64,000 nt of DNA from Chitinophaga cymbidii (GTDB taxonomy: Bacteria > Bacteroidota > Bacteroidia > Chitinophagales > Chitinophagaceae), in contig NZ_BKAU01000004.1 in NCBI RefSeq assembly GCF_007992715.1, positions 1 to 64,000 on the forward strand, read 5' to 3'. The notes under the pieces are model-generated. The model ran no database searches. It worked only from the letters and a program-made list of their open reading frames with translations, and was not told where the DNA came from. The translations under genes were made by a program, and so were the position numbers. This document shows positions 8,407-20,639 of the stretch, piece by piece (within the stretch, counting starts at the first letter, position 1; every line of letters starts with the position of its first letter).

Positions 8407-11400
8407 CTATCGGGTGATAAATACCCATCCTTTATAAATCTTCACGCCATCCGGTTTTCTCACTTCCAGTATGTAGTAGTAGGTGCTTTCCGTGAGGTCC
8501 GAACCATTCCAGTCGTTGCGGTAATCGTTCGACCGGTATACCTGGCCGCCCCAGCGGTTGAACACCTGTAGCTTCGAGCCGGGATATTTTTCCAGCCCGC
8601 CGATCACGAACCTTTCGTTCTTACCGTCGCCGTTCGGCGTGAATACGTTCGGGAAGCTGAGGTCCTGACCTTCTATCTGCAATCTCATTTCCGCCTTGTT
8701 ATTGGTCAGATCCGGATCCGCCGAACCGCTGGTAACATCCGCTTCGGCCACCAGCTCGCCGCCTTCGGTGATCCGGCAACGTATTTCCAGCTGCACGGCA
8801 TCTCCCGGCAGCATGTCGCCGATAGTCCAGAGTACCAGTTTATTGGCGGTGGCAACATCTACCTGTCCTCTTCCCGCGTTGGTGCTGGTGGGCAGCGCAA
8901 GCTGTACCGGAAGGGTGTCTTTCACGGCTACGCCGCTGGCGAGGCCGTTTCCAACGTTTCTCACCGTGATGCGGTAAGTGATCTCCTGGCCCAGGCGGTA
9001 AGGCCCGGTTACCGGCTGCACGATCTCTTTGGTGATCATCAGGTCGCCGACCGCAACATCTTCACTGGTGATGGTAACGGTAGCCTGACTGGCCGCGCCG
9101 ATGGCCCAGGTGAAGCGGGTGGATTGCCCGCCGGTAATGGTGAGGGACACGGTTTCCGGATCTTCCACAAAGATGTCGTCCAGCACCTGTACCGGAACGG
9201 TTACGCTGTTTTCGCCCGCGGGGATCGTAATGGCCCCGGCGATAGCCTCGTAATCCGCGTCCGGCGTAGCCGATCCGCTGACCGTGTACTGGATGGTAAC
9301 GGGCTCGGATGTACGTTTGCCTTCCGCGATGCTGATGGTGAATTCTCCGTTTGTAGTGGGTTCGGCTGCATTCGCGCGGCTGGCCGTTATTTCAAGACGG
9401 AGGTCGTTGTTATCATTGTCCGCGATGGTAGCCGTTGCGCTGCCGTTGCCCGTAAAGGCGCCGCCGGTGCTGGTGCCGCCTGTTAGCGTCACGATCACGG
9501 TTTCATCACCTTCTATCACGTCATCATCCGTTACGGTTACGGGAACGGCTACACTGCGGTCGCCTGCCGGAATGATGGCGGTGCCTGTGAGTGCTGTGTA
9601 ATCCGTGCCTGCCGTGGCCGTGCCTGATACGGTGTAGGTTACGGTAACAGGGTGGGCGGCCGTGATGTCCTGCGGCAGCGATATGCTGAAGCCGCCGTTG
9701 GTGGCGGGCTCTGCCGCATCGCCAGTTTTACTGATCGTAAGTTCCATGTTCGCGGGGATATTGTCATCGTCCGCAATTTCCACGGTGGCGTTACTGGTGG
9801 AGGTGAAGGCGAAGTTGGTGCTGGTACCTCCGGTGAGTGTAACGATCACTGTTTCGGCGCCTTCAATGATGTCGTCATCAATAACGGTCACCGGTATGCT
9901 TACGCCAGGCTCTCCGGCCGGGATCACTACCGTGCCGCTCAGCGCCGTATAGTCTGCTCCGGAAGCCGTACCGCCAATGGTATAATTGACGGTGATGTCT
10001 TCGGATACGGTGATATCATCCGGCAGGCTGACGGTAAAGCTGCCGTTCGTGCCAGGCTCCGCGGCATCGCTGCCTTTGGTGACTTTCAGATCGAGATTGG
10101 CGGGCAGGGTGCTTTCGTTGTCCGCGATATTCACCGTTGCGTCGCCCGTGCCGGTGAAAGTGAAGCTGGTGCTGGTACCGCCGTTGAGCGTCATGACAAC
10201 GGTTTCCAGCGGCTCTATCACCTGGTCGTCCGTTACAGTAACAGGTACGGTTACACTATGTTCTCCCGCCGCAATCGTTGCGGTGCCGGTAAGCGCGGTG
10301 TAGTCGTCTCCTGCCGTAGCCGTGCCGCCGATGGTGTAGTTCACGGTGATGTTTTCGGTGGTGATCAGGTTGCCGGGCAGGCTGATCAGGAAGCTGCCGT
10401 TAGTGCCTGGTTCCGCCGCATCGCCGCCTTTGGTGATGATCAGACCGAGATTGGCAGGTACGGTGCTTTCATCGTCGGTAATGTTAACCGTTGCGCTGCC
10501 GGTGGCGGTGAGCGTGAAGTTCGCGCTGCTGCCGCCGGTAAGGGTAGCTATTACCGTTTCTGTTGTTTCGATGAGGTCGTCGTCCGCAACGGTTACCAGT
10601 ACGTCCACGCTGCTTTGTCCTGCGGGGAGCACTACGGTGCCGGTGAGGGCGGTGTAGTCATATCCCGCGGCAGCCGTGCCGCTTACGGTGTAGGTTACCG
10701 TTATGTCTTCTACGGACTGAACGCCGGAGGGCAGGCTGATGGTGAAGCTGCCGTTGGTGCCGGGTTCCGCGCCGTCTGCGTTTTTAGTGATGTTCAATAC
10801 CAGTTTGGACGAATCAACATCATCATCCGTGATATCGATGGACGCCGTTTTATCCGGGCCCGGATCGAGGTTGAGGCTGGTACTGGAACCGTCTGTGATT
10901 TCCAGTGTAACGGTTTCCGTGCCTTCGATAAGGTCGTCGTCCTGGACGGATACCGGTACGTCCACGCTGTTATCACCCGCGGGGATAACAACCAGGCCGG
11001 GAAGCAGGCTGTAGTCGTCGCCGGCCGCGGCGGTACCGCTTATTGCATAAGTAACCGTAATGTTCTCTGTAGCGGTGATGCCATCCGGGAGAGCGATCGT
11101 AAAGCTGCCCGGTGTGCCTGGCTCGGCTGCGGGCGTAGTGCTGGTAATGTTCAACACCAGGTTGGCCGGCGTATTATCATCGTCCGATATGTCTACCGTT
11201 ACATTGCCGGCGCCGGTGAAGGTAAAGTTGGTACTGTTGCCGCCGGTGAGCGTGAGCGCTACTGTTTCCAGCGGCTCTATCACCTGGTCGTCTATTACGG
11301 AAACCGGCACCATTACGCTGTTTTGACCCGCAGTGATCACGGCTGAGCCTGTCAGTGCCGCATAATCCGCGTCAGCGGTCGCGCTGCCTGCAACGGTGTA

Positions 11401-14400
11401 GTTAACGGTGATGTCTTCCGCGGCGGTAACGTCCGTAGGCAGGGCAATATTCACGCGGCCCGCTGAGCCCGGCTCGGAGGCATCGTTCAGCTTGGTGATG
11501 CTCAGCGTAAGGTTGGCCGGCGTGTTGTCGTTATCCGCAATATTCACCGTAGCGGCGGCGGTGCCGGTGAAAGTAAAGTTTGTGCTGCTGCCGCCGGTGA
11601 GGGTAGCTACTACGGTTTCGGTCGTTTCTATGATATCATCATCCGCAACGGTAACCGGAACGGATATACTGTTCTGTCCCTGCGGGATCACCACGGTGCC
11701 GGTAAGGGCCGTGTAGTCATCGCCAGCTGCGGCCGTGCCGCTCACGGTGTAGTTTACCGTCACGTCTTCCGAAGCAAAGACCGAGGGAGCCAGGCTGATG
11801 GTAAAGCTGCCATTGGCGCCAGCTTCCGCACCATCCGCATTTTTCGTGATGTTCAGTGTGAGGTTGGCCGGCAGGGCGCTTTCATCGTCCGCAATATTCA
11901 CCGTGGCATTGCCGGTTCCGGTGAAAGTAAAGTTGGCGCTCGTGCCGCCGGTGAGCGTAGCGCGTACGGTTTCTGTTACTTCTATCAGCTGATCATCGCT
12001 GACGGTAACAGGAACGCTTACACTGTTCTGCCCCGCGGGGATCACAACACTGCCGCTGAGCGCAATATAATCATCGCCTGCAGTGGCCGTGCCGTCAACC
12101 GTATAAGTCACCGTTATATCTTCCGGCGCAAGGATGCCCAAAGGCAGGCTGATGGTGAAGCTGCCGTTAGTGCCCGGTTCCTCGCCGTCCGCACCTTTGG
12201 CGATCGTAAGCACCCTGTTGGCCGGGATGCCGCTGTCATCATCGGTGATGTTCGCGGTGGCGTTGCCGGTACCGGTGAAAGTAAAGCTGGTGCTTGTTCC
12301 GCCGGAAAGCGTCACGGTCACCGTTTCTGATGTTTCGATCTGCGGATCGTCCATTACGGTTACCGGCAGGTCCACGCCGTTCTGACCGGCGGGAATGATC
12401 ACGGAGCCTGTGAGCGCTGCGTAATCAGCACCCGGGGTAGCGGTGCCGCCGGCGGAGTAAGTTACCGTTACGTCTTCCGAAGTAAGGATGCTGCCGGGCA
12501 GCTTGATGCGGAAGTTGCCGTTTGTAACGGGTTCCGCCGCATCGGTTGTTTTAGTGATCGTCAGCGCGAGGTTGGCCGGTGTGTTCTCGTCGTCGAGAAT
12601 GTTGACGGTTGCGCTGGCCGTACCGGTAAAGGTAAAGCTGGCGGAGCTGCCGCCCGCAAGCGTGAGCATCACTGTTTCCGTGGGTTCCAGCAACTGGTCA
12701 TTGAGTACAGCCGCGCTGACGGTTGTGCTATGCTGGCCGGCGGGGATCACCACGGTGCCGGAGAGGGCGGCATAGTCGTCGCCGGCGGTGGCCGTGCCGC
12801 TTACCGTGTAAGACACGTTGATGTCTTCCGAACTGGCGATAGCGGTCCCGGGCAGGCTGATCGTAAACTCAGCCGGAGCGGCGGAGCCTTCCGTTACATC
12901 GGCGCCGGCTGTTATGCTCAGTGTGCGGTTAGCTGGCACATCGTCGTCGTCCAGTATCAATACGGAAGCTGTTTCGCTGCCGGCGGCAGGGGTGTAGGGC
13001 GTTGTATTGGCGGGCCCGCCTGTGCCGCCGGTGATGGTAAGTTCGATGGTTTCTGTTTGTTCGATGATGTCGTCATCTTTTATCGTTACCGGTACCTCTA
13101 CTTCGTTGAACCCGGCAGGAATAACCGCCGTGCCGGTGAATGCATCGTAATCCAGGCCGTCTGTGGCAGTACCGCCGCTTACGGTATAGCTGACGGTAAT
13201 GTCGTGCGCCGCGGTAACACCGGCCGGCAATTTGATCTTCACTGCACCGTCCGTTCCCGGCTCACTGGAATTGAGATGCGTGGAAATACTCAGCACGCGG
13301 TTGGCCGGTATATCGTCGTCGTCCGCGATGTTAACAGTGGCCTCGTCCCCGGCCGGGTCAGCGGAGTAAGGGAAAGCGTTGCCGTCCGTCCCCCCTGTGA
13401 GATTGTAGGTGGCCGTTTCCGTTCCTTCGATGATCAGGTCGTTCAGTACACTGACAGGGATGGTCACACTGTTTTTGAAGGCAGGCAGCTCGAAGATGGG
13501 TACCTGGTAATCCGTGGCCAGGGTGGCCGTGCCGCTCATGTTATAGGAGAGCGTTATGACGGAGGCGGAAGTGTAGCCGTCCGGCAGGCTGACAGTAAAT
13601 GCGCCATTGGTGCCCGGCTCGGCGCCATCCGCTGCAGGGGCCACTGTCAGCACCTGGTTGGCGGAGGTGGCGTCATTATCGGCAATGTTTACCGTGATGT
13701 TGCTAAAAACCGGGTCCGGCGGGAAAATATAGGCATTGCTGCCGTCTGTGGCACTTCCGGAAAGCAGGGTAAAGGTCATTGTTTCATCCGGTTCAATGAT
13801 CTGATCATCGATGACGTTCAGGTTGACAACGATACTGTTTGTACTCGCCGGAATGACGATCGTGCCGAAGCTCTGGTAATCCTCTCCGGACACGGCGGTG
13901 CCGCTAAGCATGTACCCCACGGTAACCGGCCATGCGGAAGTAGATCCGGCGGCCAGCTGGAGGGTAAATGAACCATTGGCGGACGGTTCTTCGGCATCCG
14001 CTCCGCCTGTCACCTGCAAAGGCGTAGTGCTGGCGGCATTGGCATCGATGATGGTTACTGTGGCGCCGTTGCCGGATGGATCTATAGTGTAAGGGTGTGA
14101 AGCGGATGATGCGCCATCGAGGGTGAGAATTACACTTTCCGGCCCTTCGATGATGCCATCGTTAGAGGCATCCACATCAATGATCACAAAGTTGTCACCT
14201 GCGGGTATCACGATGTTGCCCCCGATGAGTCCTGTCAGATCATAATCGTTTTCAGGCGGAGTTTCCTTGGCGGTACCACTTAAAGTAAATTCTATCGTTA
14301 CGTCTTCCGAACTGGCAACGCCCGGTGGGAAGGAAATCCTGTATTTCCCGTTGGTGCCGCCTTCAATAGCATCTGAAACCTTTGTAAGCAATACGATCCT

Positions 14401-17400
14401 GCTGCCGGTCATAGCATCATCGTCCGCAATGCTGGCGGTTGCGCTGCCGGCGGTGGGGCTGACGGTGTAAGCGAAATTTGCCGAGGAGCCACCCGAAAGG
14501 TTGAAAATTACTGTTTCGGAGCTCTCTATAATATCGTCGTCTGTTACATTCAACGGAACTACCACTGCATTTTCACCCGCAGGGATGATAACGGAGCCGG
14601 TTATCGCCGTATAGTCCGCCGCGGGAGTTGCCGTGCCTGCAATTGTATAGGCAATCGTAATGTTTTCCGCCGCCAGGATGCCCGTGGGCAGGCTGATGGT
14701 GAAAGAACCCGATGTGGCGGGCTCCGCGGCGTTTTGCGCGCTCACGGAAAGCGTCAGGTTAGCGCCGGTATTTTCATCGTCGTTGATGTTCACCGTTGCA
14801 GTCCCCGCCGCGGGATCAGGCGACAATGTAAACACGGCAGTACCGCCTTCACTGGCAACACCGTTCGTGATATCCAGTATCACCGTTTCCACCGGCTCAA
14901 TGGCATTGTCATCGTCAACATTCACCGGAACGGTGACGCTGGGCTGACCGGCGGGTATGACAGCAGTGGTGGAAGGCCCGTTATAATCCACGCCGTTCGT
15001 AGCCGTACCGGCGATCGTATAGGTTACCGTAATGGGCAGGTAAGCAGTATATCCCGCGGGCAGGCTGATGGTGAAGCTGCTGTTCGTGCCAGGCTCGCTG
15101 GCGTCGCCGTTACCTGTTACGGAAAGCAGCCTGTTGGCGGTGACATAGTCGTTATCCTGCTGGTTGAGCACGGCCGTAGCCTGTGTAGTGCTTATCGTAA
15201 AGCTGCCCGAGGCCGGCGTACTGGCGCCCGTTAGCGTCAGCTCAATGGTCTCGGTCTTTTCCATGATCTGGTCGTCGATGGCCGTTACGTCGATCACCAC
15301 TTTATTCTGACCGGCAGGGATCACGATGGAAACGGGGAAGGTTTCATAATCTACCCCGTTGGTGGCCGTGCCGCCGAGCGTGAAGGTCACGGTGATGTCT
15401 TCAGGTGCCAGCGTACTGCCGGGCAGACCTACAGTAAAGGTGCCGGTATTGGTGGGCTCCGAAGCGTTCAGTTGAGCTGTTACGCTCACCACGCGGTTAG
15501 CGGGCGTATCGTCGTCGTCCGCGATCTCTGCGGTGGCGTTGTCCGCAGCACCGTCGATCGTGTACGTATAATTAGTGGAAGTGCCGGCGGATAAAGTCAC
15601 GATCACGGTTTCCGCGCTTTCGATCAATGCGTCGTTCTGCACGGTTACCGGAAGCGTTACGCTGCTTTCACCGGCTGCGATCACCGCTGTGCCGCTCAGT
15701 GCCGTATAATCGGCCGGCGCGGTGGCGGTACCGCCGATGGTGTAAGTGATGGTAATATTTTCCACGGCCACAGCACCTGCGGGCAGGCTGATGGAGAATC
15801 CGCCGTTGGTGGCCGGTTCTGCGGCATCCGCCGTTTTTGTTACTGACAGCACACGTTTGGCCGGGGAGAATCCATCTACCGTTACGGTAACGGTTTGGGC
15901 GGACGTACAGCCGTTTACGTTGGTCACCGTATAGGTGATGTCCGCCGTGCCGCCGCTTACACCGGTTACAATGCCACCGGCATCTACAGTAGCTACGGCA
16001 GTGTTGCTGCTGGACCATGTGCCGCCGGGCGTGGTATTGGAAAGGGTAGTGGTGCCGCCTTCAAACAGGTCTAGCGTACCCGTGATGGCAGGTACAACCG
16101 GCAGCGCATTCACCGTTACAGCGAGCGTTTGGGTGCCCGTACAGCCGTCGCCGTTAGTCAGGGTGTAGGTGATGGTGGCCGTGCCGGGAGCAACGCCGGT
16201 GACTACGCCTGTGGCGTTCACGGAGGCAATGGCGGCATCGCTGCTGCTCCATGTGCCGCCGGGCGTGATGGTGGCGAGGGTAGTGGTGCTGCCTTCGCAG
16301 ACATTACCGGTGCCGGTGATGGGATCGATCACTACATCGCTGCGGGTGATAATGATATCGTCCGTACGGGTACAACCGTCAGGGTAACTCACCGTTACAC
16401 TGTAGGTACCGGGCCCGCTGGCTGCCAGCGTTTTCCCCGTGCTGCCGTCGTTCCAGGAGAACGATGCCAGTGGCGAAGCGAAGAATCCGTTCGTGTTCAG
16501 TGTATGGGGGAATTCATCCGCGCAAAGCGTGATATCCGGCCCGAGGCCGAGGATGGGCGTTGAACCGTTGTACGGCGCAATGTCCCAGTTCGTATTGCCG
16601 CCGAGGTCTTCACTGTGTTCCAGTGCTTTGAACGGCGTAATGCCCGCCGCGGTAACGCCGCGCAGCCGCACGTAGTCAAACTCCACTTCTCCCGCTGTTT
16701 TTGTAACGGTAAAGGGGCCGGTGGATGACCTGGTGATCTCCGTCAGGTTACAGGGCGTACCGCTGCCGAACCATTCTTTTGTAATGGTGGTGTTGGAGCC
16801 GCTCAGGAAAGTATACGTTTTGCCGGGGGAAAATATCAGCGTATCGATCGTGTTGTCTGTACCGTTGATAAGTCCTTTTCCTTTAAATTCAAGGCGGCCG
16901 ATGGTATTGCCAAGTGCTATGTAAGCCTGGGATGCAGTGGAGGTATTGCTGAACAGAAGATCCGCAATAGTTGCGTCCCTGATGCCAATATTCTGTGAGG
17001 AGCCGGTAGTTACGTCAACTTTGTTGTATACATTGCCGACGATTTTGAAAACCGGTGCCGTTATATGAGAACCGGATGCCTGCAGGGTACCGTTGCTGTA
17101 AATATATTGCCACCTGCTGGTAATGTTCGCATTCCTGATATCAAGACTCGTAGGGTTGTTGGCAGCATCGTCGGTGATTACACTTGCCACGATCGTGCGG
17201 CCGCTCAGATTCAGGCCGCCGCTTTTCAGCAACATTATCGAGTTGGCATTGTTGTAATTTCCAAGGAATGTAAGCGTGCTGCCGGCGGGCTTGTTGATTT
17301 CCATGCTAAAGGTGCCCAGGCTGGCGTTGTTGGGGGTCAGGGTGGTATTGGCGGGGCCTGTAAAGGTCACCCTGGCATTGGAGGTTACAGCCGGGTTCAT

Positions 17401-19998
17401 TACCAGGTTCCCCCATATTTCCAGTGTAAGCGTTTCTGTTTTCGTGAACGTTGGAGCATTTGTGGCTCCCGTCCAGTCCATATTCCGGCAATAAGCGTTG
17501 CCCTGCGAGATGGTAACGGTGCTGCTGCCTGTTGTAAAGCTGCCGGCATCGAAGAATACGTCGTTGCTGACCGTTGGCACGCAGGCGCCGCCGGGGCCGC
17601 CGCTGGTAGTGCTCCAGTGCGCGGATTCGTTCCAGTCGCCTGAACCACCTACCCAGTAGCGCGGGCCTCCTGCTGAGGGTGTGATGTTAAAACCGGTATT
17701 GCCGCCAGCATCGGCGCCTGATACTGAAATAGGAACGCCGCTGCCCGTGGCGGTTATATTCTGCAGGTAAACATTGTCAAAGTCACGTGTGGAAGAAGGC
17801 GCAAAGTTAAGTGTTGCGCCCGTGCCCTGGAAATCCCTCAATTCGCCGAGACCGCTGCAATCAGGGTTATTGAAGCGGAAAAGGCCGGTGATGGTCTGCG
17901 TGCCCCGGAAAAAATAAGTCCGCGCGGGAGTCAGTAGCAGGTTGGTGATCGTATTATTGCCTCGAACGTGTACGCCGCCGCAGCGGATGTCCAGCGTGCC
18001 GATGGTATTGTTGCCGTTCAGCGCAATGAGGTCGTTTGTGTTAGGATTGGTATTGGTGAACACCAGTTCGCCGATGTTGGTGCCGCCGGAGATGTTCACC
18101 GTGTTCTGGAAGGCATCGCTATGTACTTTCGAGTAAGCAAGGCCATTCGCGGAAAAGAGGGCCTTGGAAGTGACAAACGAGCCGGCGCCATTGTTCACGG
18201 AAGTGCAGTTCCTTGCATCCATCGCCCAGTCATTCACGGTGATGGTGGCGTTGCTGATATCTATCGTACGTACGGTATTGGTCTGGCTTCTGATTTCGGC
18301 AATGTTTATTGTACGTCCGGGCAGCAGGAACTTCCCACTGGCCACTCTCAGGCTGCAGGCCGGGAATGCAATGTCGTCGGTGATGGTAATCCCGCCGTCC
18401 GTGCCGGTTTTTTCGATATTGAACAAAGGGTTGCCCAGGTTGCATCCATTGAAGGTGAATGTGGATGCTTCGGTACCTTTCAGTCTTATCACATCTCTTA
18501 CGTAGGTGGTATGTACCGCTTGCAGGGTGAGGGTGGGGTCTAACACCACAGAGCCCCAAATTTCCAGCGGGTATCCGCCCGTCGCTAAAATGGGTGAATT
18601 GGCCACGTTCGTCCAGGTCATATTATGACACCAGCTGGTATTGGTTAAACTAACTGTCTTGCTTGCGCTGGTAAAACCGCTATTGGCGTCGAACACCACA
18701 TCGTCTGTCATAAACGGCACGCAGGCGCCGCCCGGCCCGCCGGTGGTAAAGCTCCAATGGGCTTTGTCGTTCCATTCACCGCCGCCGCCTACCCAGTACA
18801 GGGTGGCGTTGCCGGCAGCCCGCGGCTGAATGTTCCAGCCGGTATTGTCGCCGCCGTCTACACCCACCGCCGTGATCGGAGTGATGCTGCCCGCAGCGGT
18901 GAGGCTGGTGATCAGAACGTTCCTGACATCGGCCGTTGCACCCGCCCCGAAGGTGAGAATGGCATTAGCATCCGCGCCCCTCAGTTCACCCAGCGCCTCA
19001 CAGTCCGGCGTATTCGCCTGCATTAAAGTATTGATCGTGTTATTACCATGGAAAATGTAACCTTTCCCCGGCGCCAGTATAAGCTCATCGATCACGTTGC
19101 CCCCGCCTCTAAGACGCCCGCCTCCCTTAAATTCCAGGCGGCCGATCGTATTGTCCGATCCTATCCGCAGGGTCCCTGTATTTGCCGCCGCGTTGGTGAA
19201 CGTCAGCTCCTCGAAGGTGTTGCCGTTGATATTCATATCGGGGTTGTTCCTGCCCGGGAACACTTTCGAGAACGTAAGGCCCGTGGAGTGGAACATATCC
19301 GAAGTAACGGAGGAACCTGCAGCACTGAGCGTCATATTGGAGCCCTGGGTATCCCAGCCCTGCGTTAATATGATCGTGGCATTGGTGATGTCCAGGCTCC
19401 TGACAGTAGCACCATTCCCCGTAAAGTTGGCGAATTCGTGGGTCTGCCCCGACAGGTTCAGGGTTCCGGCAGTCAGCACCAGGTTCTGCACCGCCAGGCC
19501 GGCAACGATCCCGTCCAGCAATGTGAGCGAGCCTCCGGGCTTGTTCACGATAAACGAGTTGTAAAGCCCAACGGTAGGAATCCTTACGGCCCCGTTCGTG
19601 CGGTAGGTAGCATTGCCGCTGCCGGTAAAGTTGATGGCCATAATAGCATAACGCACCGTGCCGGAAAGCTCCAGGTTGCCATACACATGCAACTGGTAGG
19701 AGGTATTATTCCTGAACATGGCGGCGGTAGTAACGCCCGCCCACGACATGTTCCGGCAGTAGGCATGGCCGGTGGTGGGCATGGTCACAACAGAATTGGC
19801 GACCAGGCCGCTATTCGCGTCGAAATACACATCGTCACCGGTGCCGGGAACGATCGATTTGTCGGCCGCGCCGCCTGAAGTGGAGGCCCAGTGGTTGAGA
19901 TCGCTCCAGCTGCCCGCGCCGCCTACCCAATAGTAGTCATCGGCGTACGAACGGGACACAAATAATGCAAGAATGCTGAACAGAATTAGCTTTTTCAT
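8407..19998 (-). CDS. Giant Calx-beta repeat adhesin with gliding/T9SS type B C-terminal domain
   Basis: 3863 residues counted from the ATG at 19998. This start gives a clean signal peptide ([19 protein letters not shown]); a 21-residue upstream extension in frame does not look like a secretion signal. Order of parts: three repeats of about 378 residues, each opening with 'YWVGG(A/S/G)G-W---HW' (residues ~20-1145); an Ig-like segment; two Big_2-like domains ('GGTWSSS--A-V', ~1220-1370); 19 Calx-beta repeats of about 117 residues (~1376-3650); a DUF11-like domain (~3655-3770); and a final 85 residues with '[16 protein letters not shown]' and '[10 protein letters not shown]', the type B sorting domain (TIGR04131/CHU_C). 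Calx-beta 'DDD' turns suggest calcium binding. The protein should be exported by T9SS and displayed as an SprB-like surface adhesin. It heads an operon with PorP/SprF and OmpA-family genes. Confidence 0.93.
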   Translation of the reverse strand: MKKLILFSILALFVSRSYADDYYWVGGAGSWSDLNHWASTSGGAADKSIVPGTGDDVYFDANSGLVANSVVTMPTTGHAYCRNMSWAGVTTAAMFRNNTSYQLHVYGNLELSGTVRYAIMAINFTGSGNATYRTNGAVRIPTVGLYNSFIVNKPGGSLTLLDGIVAGLAVQNLVLTAGTLNLSGQTHEFANFTGNGATVRSLDITNATIILTQGWDTQGSNMTLSAAGSSVTSDMFHSTGLTFSKVFPGRNNPDMNINGNTFEELTFTNAAANTGTLRIGSDNTIGRLEFKGGGRLRGGGNVIDELILAPGKGYIFHGNNTINTLMQANTPDCEALGELRGADANAILTFGAGATADVRNVLITSLTAAGSITPITAVGVDGGDNTGWNIQPRAAGNATLYWVGGGGEWNDKAHWSFTTGGPGGACVPFMTDDVVFDANSGFTSASKTVSLTNTSWCHNMTWTNVANSPILATGGYPLEIWGSVVLDPTLTLQAVHTTYVRDVIRLKGTEASTFTFNGCNLGNPLFNIEKTGTDGGITITDDIAFPACSLRVASGKFLLPGRTINIAEIRSQTNTVRTIDISNATITVNDWAMDARNCTSVNNGAGSFVTSKALFSANGLAYSKVHSDAFQNTVNISGGTNIGELVFTNTNPNTNDLIALNGNNTIGTLDIRCGGVHVRGNNTITNLLLTPARTYFFRGTQTITGLFRFNNPDCSGLGELRDFQGTGATLNFAPSSTRDFDNVYLQNITATGSGVPISVSGADAGGNTGFNITPSAGGPRYWVGGSGDWNESAHWSTTSGGPGGACVPTVSNDVFFDAGSFTTGSSTVTISQGNAYCRNMDWTGATNAPTFTKTETLTLEIWGNLVMNPAVTSNARVTFTGPANTTLTPNNASLGTFSMEINKPAGSTLTFLGNYNNANSIMLLKSGGLNLSGRTIVASVITDDAANNPTSLDIRNANITSRWQYIYSNGTLQASGSHITAPVFKIVGNVYNKVDVTTGSSQNIGIRDATIADLLFSNTSTASQAYIALGNTIGRLEFKGKGLINGTDNTIDTLIFSPGKTYTFLSGSNTTITKEWFGSGTPCNLTEITRSSTGPFTVTKTAGEVEFDYVRLRGVTAAGITPFKALEHSEDLGGNTNWDIAPYNGSTPILGLGPDITLCADEFPHTLNTNGFFASPLASFSWNDGSTGKTLAASGPGTYSVTVSYPDGCTRTDDIIITRSDVVIDPITGTGNVCEGSTTTLATITPGGTWSSSDAAIASVNATGVVTGVAPGTATITYTLTNGDGCTGTQTLAVTVNALPVVPAITGTLDLFEGGTTTLSNTTPGGTWSSSNTAVATVDAGGIVTGVSGGTADITYTVTNVNGCTSAQTVTVTVDGFSPAKRVLSVTKTADAAEPATNGGFSISLPAGAVAVENITITYTIGGTATAPADYTALSGTAVIAAGESSVTLPVTVQNDALIESAETVIVTLSAGTSTNYTYTIDGAADNATAEIADDDDTPANRVVSVTAQLNASEPTNTGTFTVGLPGSTLAPEDITVTFTLGGTATNGVDYETFPVSIVIPAGQNKVVIDVTAIDDQIMEKTETIELTLTGASTPASGSFTISTTQATAVLNQQDNDYVTANRLLSVTGNGDASEPGTNSSFTISLPAGYTAYLPITVTYTIAGTATNGVDYNGPSTTAVIPAGQPSVTVPVNVDDDNAIEPVETVILDITNGVASEGGTAVFTLSPDPAAGTATVNINDDENTGANLTLSVSAQNAAEPATSGSFTISLPTGILAAENITIAYTIAGTATPAADYTAITGSVIIPAGENAVVVPLNVTDDDIIESSETVIFNLSGGSSANFAYTVSPTAGSATASIADDDAMTGSRIVLLTKVSDAIEGGTNGKYRISFPPGVASSEDVTIEFTLSGTAKETPPENDYDLTGLIGGNIVIPAGDNFVIIDVDASNDGIIEGPESVILTLDGASSASHPYTIDPSGNGATVTIIDANAASTTPLQVTGGADAEEPSANGSFTLQLAAGSTSAWPVTVGYMLSGTAVSGEDYQSFGTIVIPASTNSIVVNLNVIDDQIIEPDETMTFTLLSGSATDGSNAYIFPPDPVFSNITVNIADNDATSANQVLTVAPAADGAEPGTNGAFTVSLPDGYTSASVITLSYNMSGTATLATDYQVPIFELPAFKNSVTIPVSVLNDLIIEGTETATYNLTGGTDGNAFPYSADPAGDEATVNIADDDDIPANRVLSISTHLNSSEPGTDGAVKIKLPAGVTAAHDITVSYTVSGGTATDGLDYDAFTGTAVIPAGFNEVEVPVTIKDDDIIEQTETIELTITGGTGGPANTTPYTPAAGSETASVLILDDDDVPANRTLSITAGADVTEGSAAPAEFTISLPGTAIASSEDINVSYTVSGTATAGDDYAALSGTVVIPAGQHSTTVSAAVLNDQLLEPTETVMLTLAGGSSASFTFTGTASATVNILDDENTPANLALTITKTTDAAEPVTNGNFRIKLPGSILTSEDVTVTYSAGGTATPGADYAALTGSVIIPAGQNGVDLPVTVMDDPQIETSETVTVTLSGGTSTSFTFTGTGNATANITDDDSGIPANRVLTIAKGADGEEPGTNGSFTISLPLGILAPEDITVTYTVDGTATAGDDYIALSGSVVIPAGQNSVSVPVTVSDDQLIEVTETVRATLTGGTSANFTFTGTGNATVNIADDESALPANLTLNITKNADGAEAGANGSFTISLAPSVFASEDVTVNYTVSGTAAAGDDYTALTGTVVIPQGQNSISVPVTVADDDIIETTETVVATLTGGSSTNFTFTGTAAATVNIADNDNTPANLTLSITKLNDASEPGSAGRVNIALPTDVTAAEDITVNYTVAGSATADADYAALTGSAVITAGQNSVMVPVSVIDDQVIEPLETVALTLTGGNSTNFTFTGAGNVTVDISDDDNTPANLVLNITSTTPAAEPGTPGSFTIALPDGITATENITVTYAISGTAAAGDDYSLLPGLVVIPAGDNSVDVPVSVQDDDLIEGTETVTLEITDGSSTSLNLDPGPDKTASIDITDDDVDSSKLVLNITKNADGAEPGTNGSFTISLPSGVQSVEDITVTYTVSGTAAAGYDYTALTGTVVLPAGQSSVDVLVTVADDDLIETTETVIATLTGGSSANFTLTATGSATVNITDDESTVPANLGLIITKGGDAAEPGTNGSFLISLPGNLITTENITVNYTIGGTATAGDDYTALTGTATIAAGEHSVTVPVTVTDDQVIEPLETVVMTLNGGTSTSFTFTGTGDATVNIADNESTLPANLDLKVTKGSDAAEPGTNGSFTVSLPDDITVSEDITVNYTIGGTASGADYTALSGTVVIPAGEPGVSIPVTVIDDDIIEGAETVIVTLTGGTSTNFAFTSTSNATVEIADDDNIPANMELTISKTGDAAEPATNGGFSISLPQDITAAHPVTVTYTVSGTATAGTDYTALTGTAIIPAGDRSVAVPVTVTDDDVIEGDETVIVTLTGGTSTGGAFTGNGSATATIADNDNNDLRLEITASRANAAEPTTNGEFTISIAEGKRTSEPVTIQYTVSGSATPDADYEAIAGAITIPAGENSVTVPVQVLDDIFVEDPETVSLTITGGQSTRFTWAIGAASQATVTITSEDVAVGDLMITKEIVQPVTGPYRLGQEITYRITVRNVGNGLASGVAVKDTLPVQLALPTSTNAGRGQVDVATANKLVLWTIGDMLPGDAVQLEIRCRITEGGELVAEADVTSGSADPDLTNNKAEMRLQIEGQDLSFPNVFTPNGDGKNERFVIGGLEKYPGSKLQVFNRWGGQVYRSNDYRNDWNGSDLTESTYYYILEVRKPDGVKIYKGWVFITR
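9050..15870 (-). repeat. 19 tandem Calx-beta coding repeats (about 350 bp each)
   Basis: The translated segment divides into 19 consecutive units. Each opens with 'xPAN--L-ITK--DA-EPGTNG-F-ISLP', contains 'DITV-YTV-GTAT-G-DY-AL-G-VVIPAGQ', and closes with 'ATVNIADDD'. Units 9-18 are the most alike, units 2, 5, 6 and 7 are the most diverged, and unit 19 is followed by the DUF11-like domain. High similarity among the central units suggests recent duplication or gene conversion. Confidence 0.9.
16560..19940 (-). repeat. Three WVGG-type N-terminal modules (about 1.13 kb each)
   Basis: Module starts are near 19930, 18795 and 17655, with '[16 protein letters not shown]', '[16 protein letters not shown]' and '[16 protein letters not shown]'. 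Each continues with 'DVxFDANSGF', a Cys-Arg/His-Asn-Met-x-Trp strand, and a long beta-helix-like stretch ending in an 'LRD/LRG' segment and a Gly-Gly-Asn-Thr turn. The even spacing (1135 and 1140 bp) shows segmental duplication. Confidence 0.8.
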
Positions 19999-20639
19999 TC
20001 TAATACGGATATGAAAGGGGACAAAGAAATAGCCTGCCATCCTGCAATTTGCAGGTGGCAATAGATACGGGCTTGTTATGTTTCCGGGAAAAGTAAATTT
20101 TCTCTACATAGGACCTGGGTTTGATTTATAGGTTATGGTTTACTGACAAATTCGTATGAAAGCGGTAAAAGTAAATGTTGTGCTCCGGATTTCTTGTAGT
20201 AGTATTTCGACATGCGCCGCTTTCCATTCCTTTCAATCCTGCCATACCCCAAATTATTTTTTCTTTCGTTTGCTTTTAAATCTGGATTATATTCTTTACT
20301 TTTTGTTAAAACCCAACAACACCAAAATCCAGATCGTTATGAAAAGAACATTGCTACTCCACAGCCCGCCGGACTGAAGAACCGCGTATTGCAGGGAAGG
20401 AATACGGTCATTGTTCAACAGGTTCTTCAGATTATGAATTTGTTAATTGCGTGTTTCGCGAATGCACTTCTAGCCGGAATTTTTCAATTTTATCCCGCCG
20501 CACGACTTCTTGTATGATTCTCGGGAATGCAGCCGCCAGTGCGGCATGGCGGAGCTATGTCAATACATTTCGTCTATACGTTGTTGCCTGTCATTATTAT
20601 TTACGTGAAAACCAATTTCTCATCATCAAAATCTACTTT
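19999..20639. promoter_or_regulatory. Divergent intergenic region between adhesin operon and SusC/SusD pair
   Basis: About 640 bp separate the two divergent units. The half near the adhesin holds the 26-nt dyad at 20035-20060. The half near SusC is AT-rich and includes a 9-bp inverted repeat (20280-20288 and 20326-20334). No convincing complete promoter, RNA gene or real small gene was found. Short open frames here lack coding character. Confidence 0.5.
20035..20060. promoter_or_regulatory. Long imperfect dyad in the adhesin leader
   Basis: TGCCAT-CCTGCAA-T-TTGCAGG-TGGCA forms a near-complete inverted repeat with 12 paired bases per arm, one bulged T and a single central base. It lies 37 bp upstream of the adhesin start codon. 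With almost no loop it looks more like a protein-binding site than a stable hairpin, but a leader RNA structure is possible. Confidence 0.45.

Noticed and set aside
9652-11346. 564-codon open frame on the plus strand inside the adhesin gene
   Set aside because: It is antisense to the Calx-beta repeats and its own repeats simply mirror them. It lacks a family match, a promoter and a ribosome-binding context. The GC-rich repeat codons suppress stops on the other strand.
9050-15870. Regularly spaced repeats suggesting a CRISPR-like or satellite array
   Set aside because: The period is about 350 bp, the repeats are coding and in frame, and they translate to Calx-beta domains. There are no short direct repeats with unique spacers.
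20156-20639. N-terminal extension of SusC back to 20451 and short frames at 20156-20517
   Set aside because: The extension has no signal peptide and reads through AT-rich promoter-like DNA. The ATG at 20640 gives the expected export signal.
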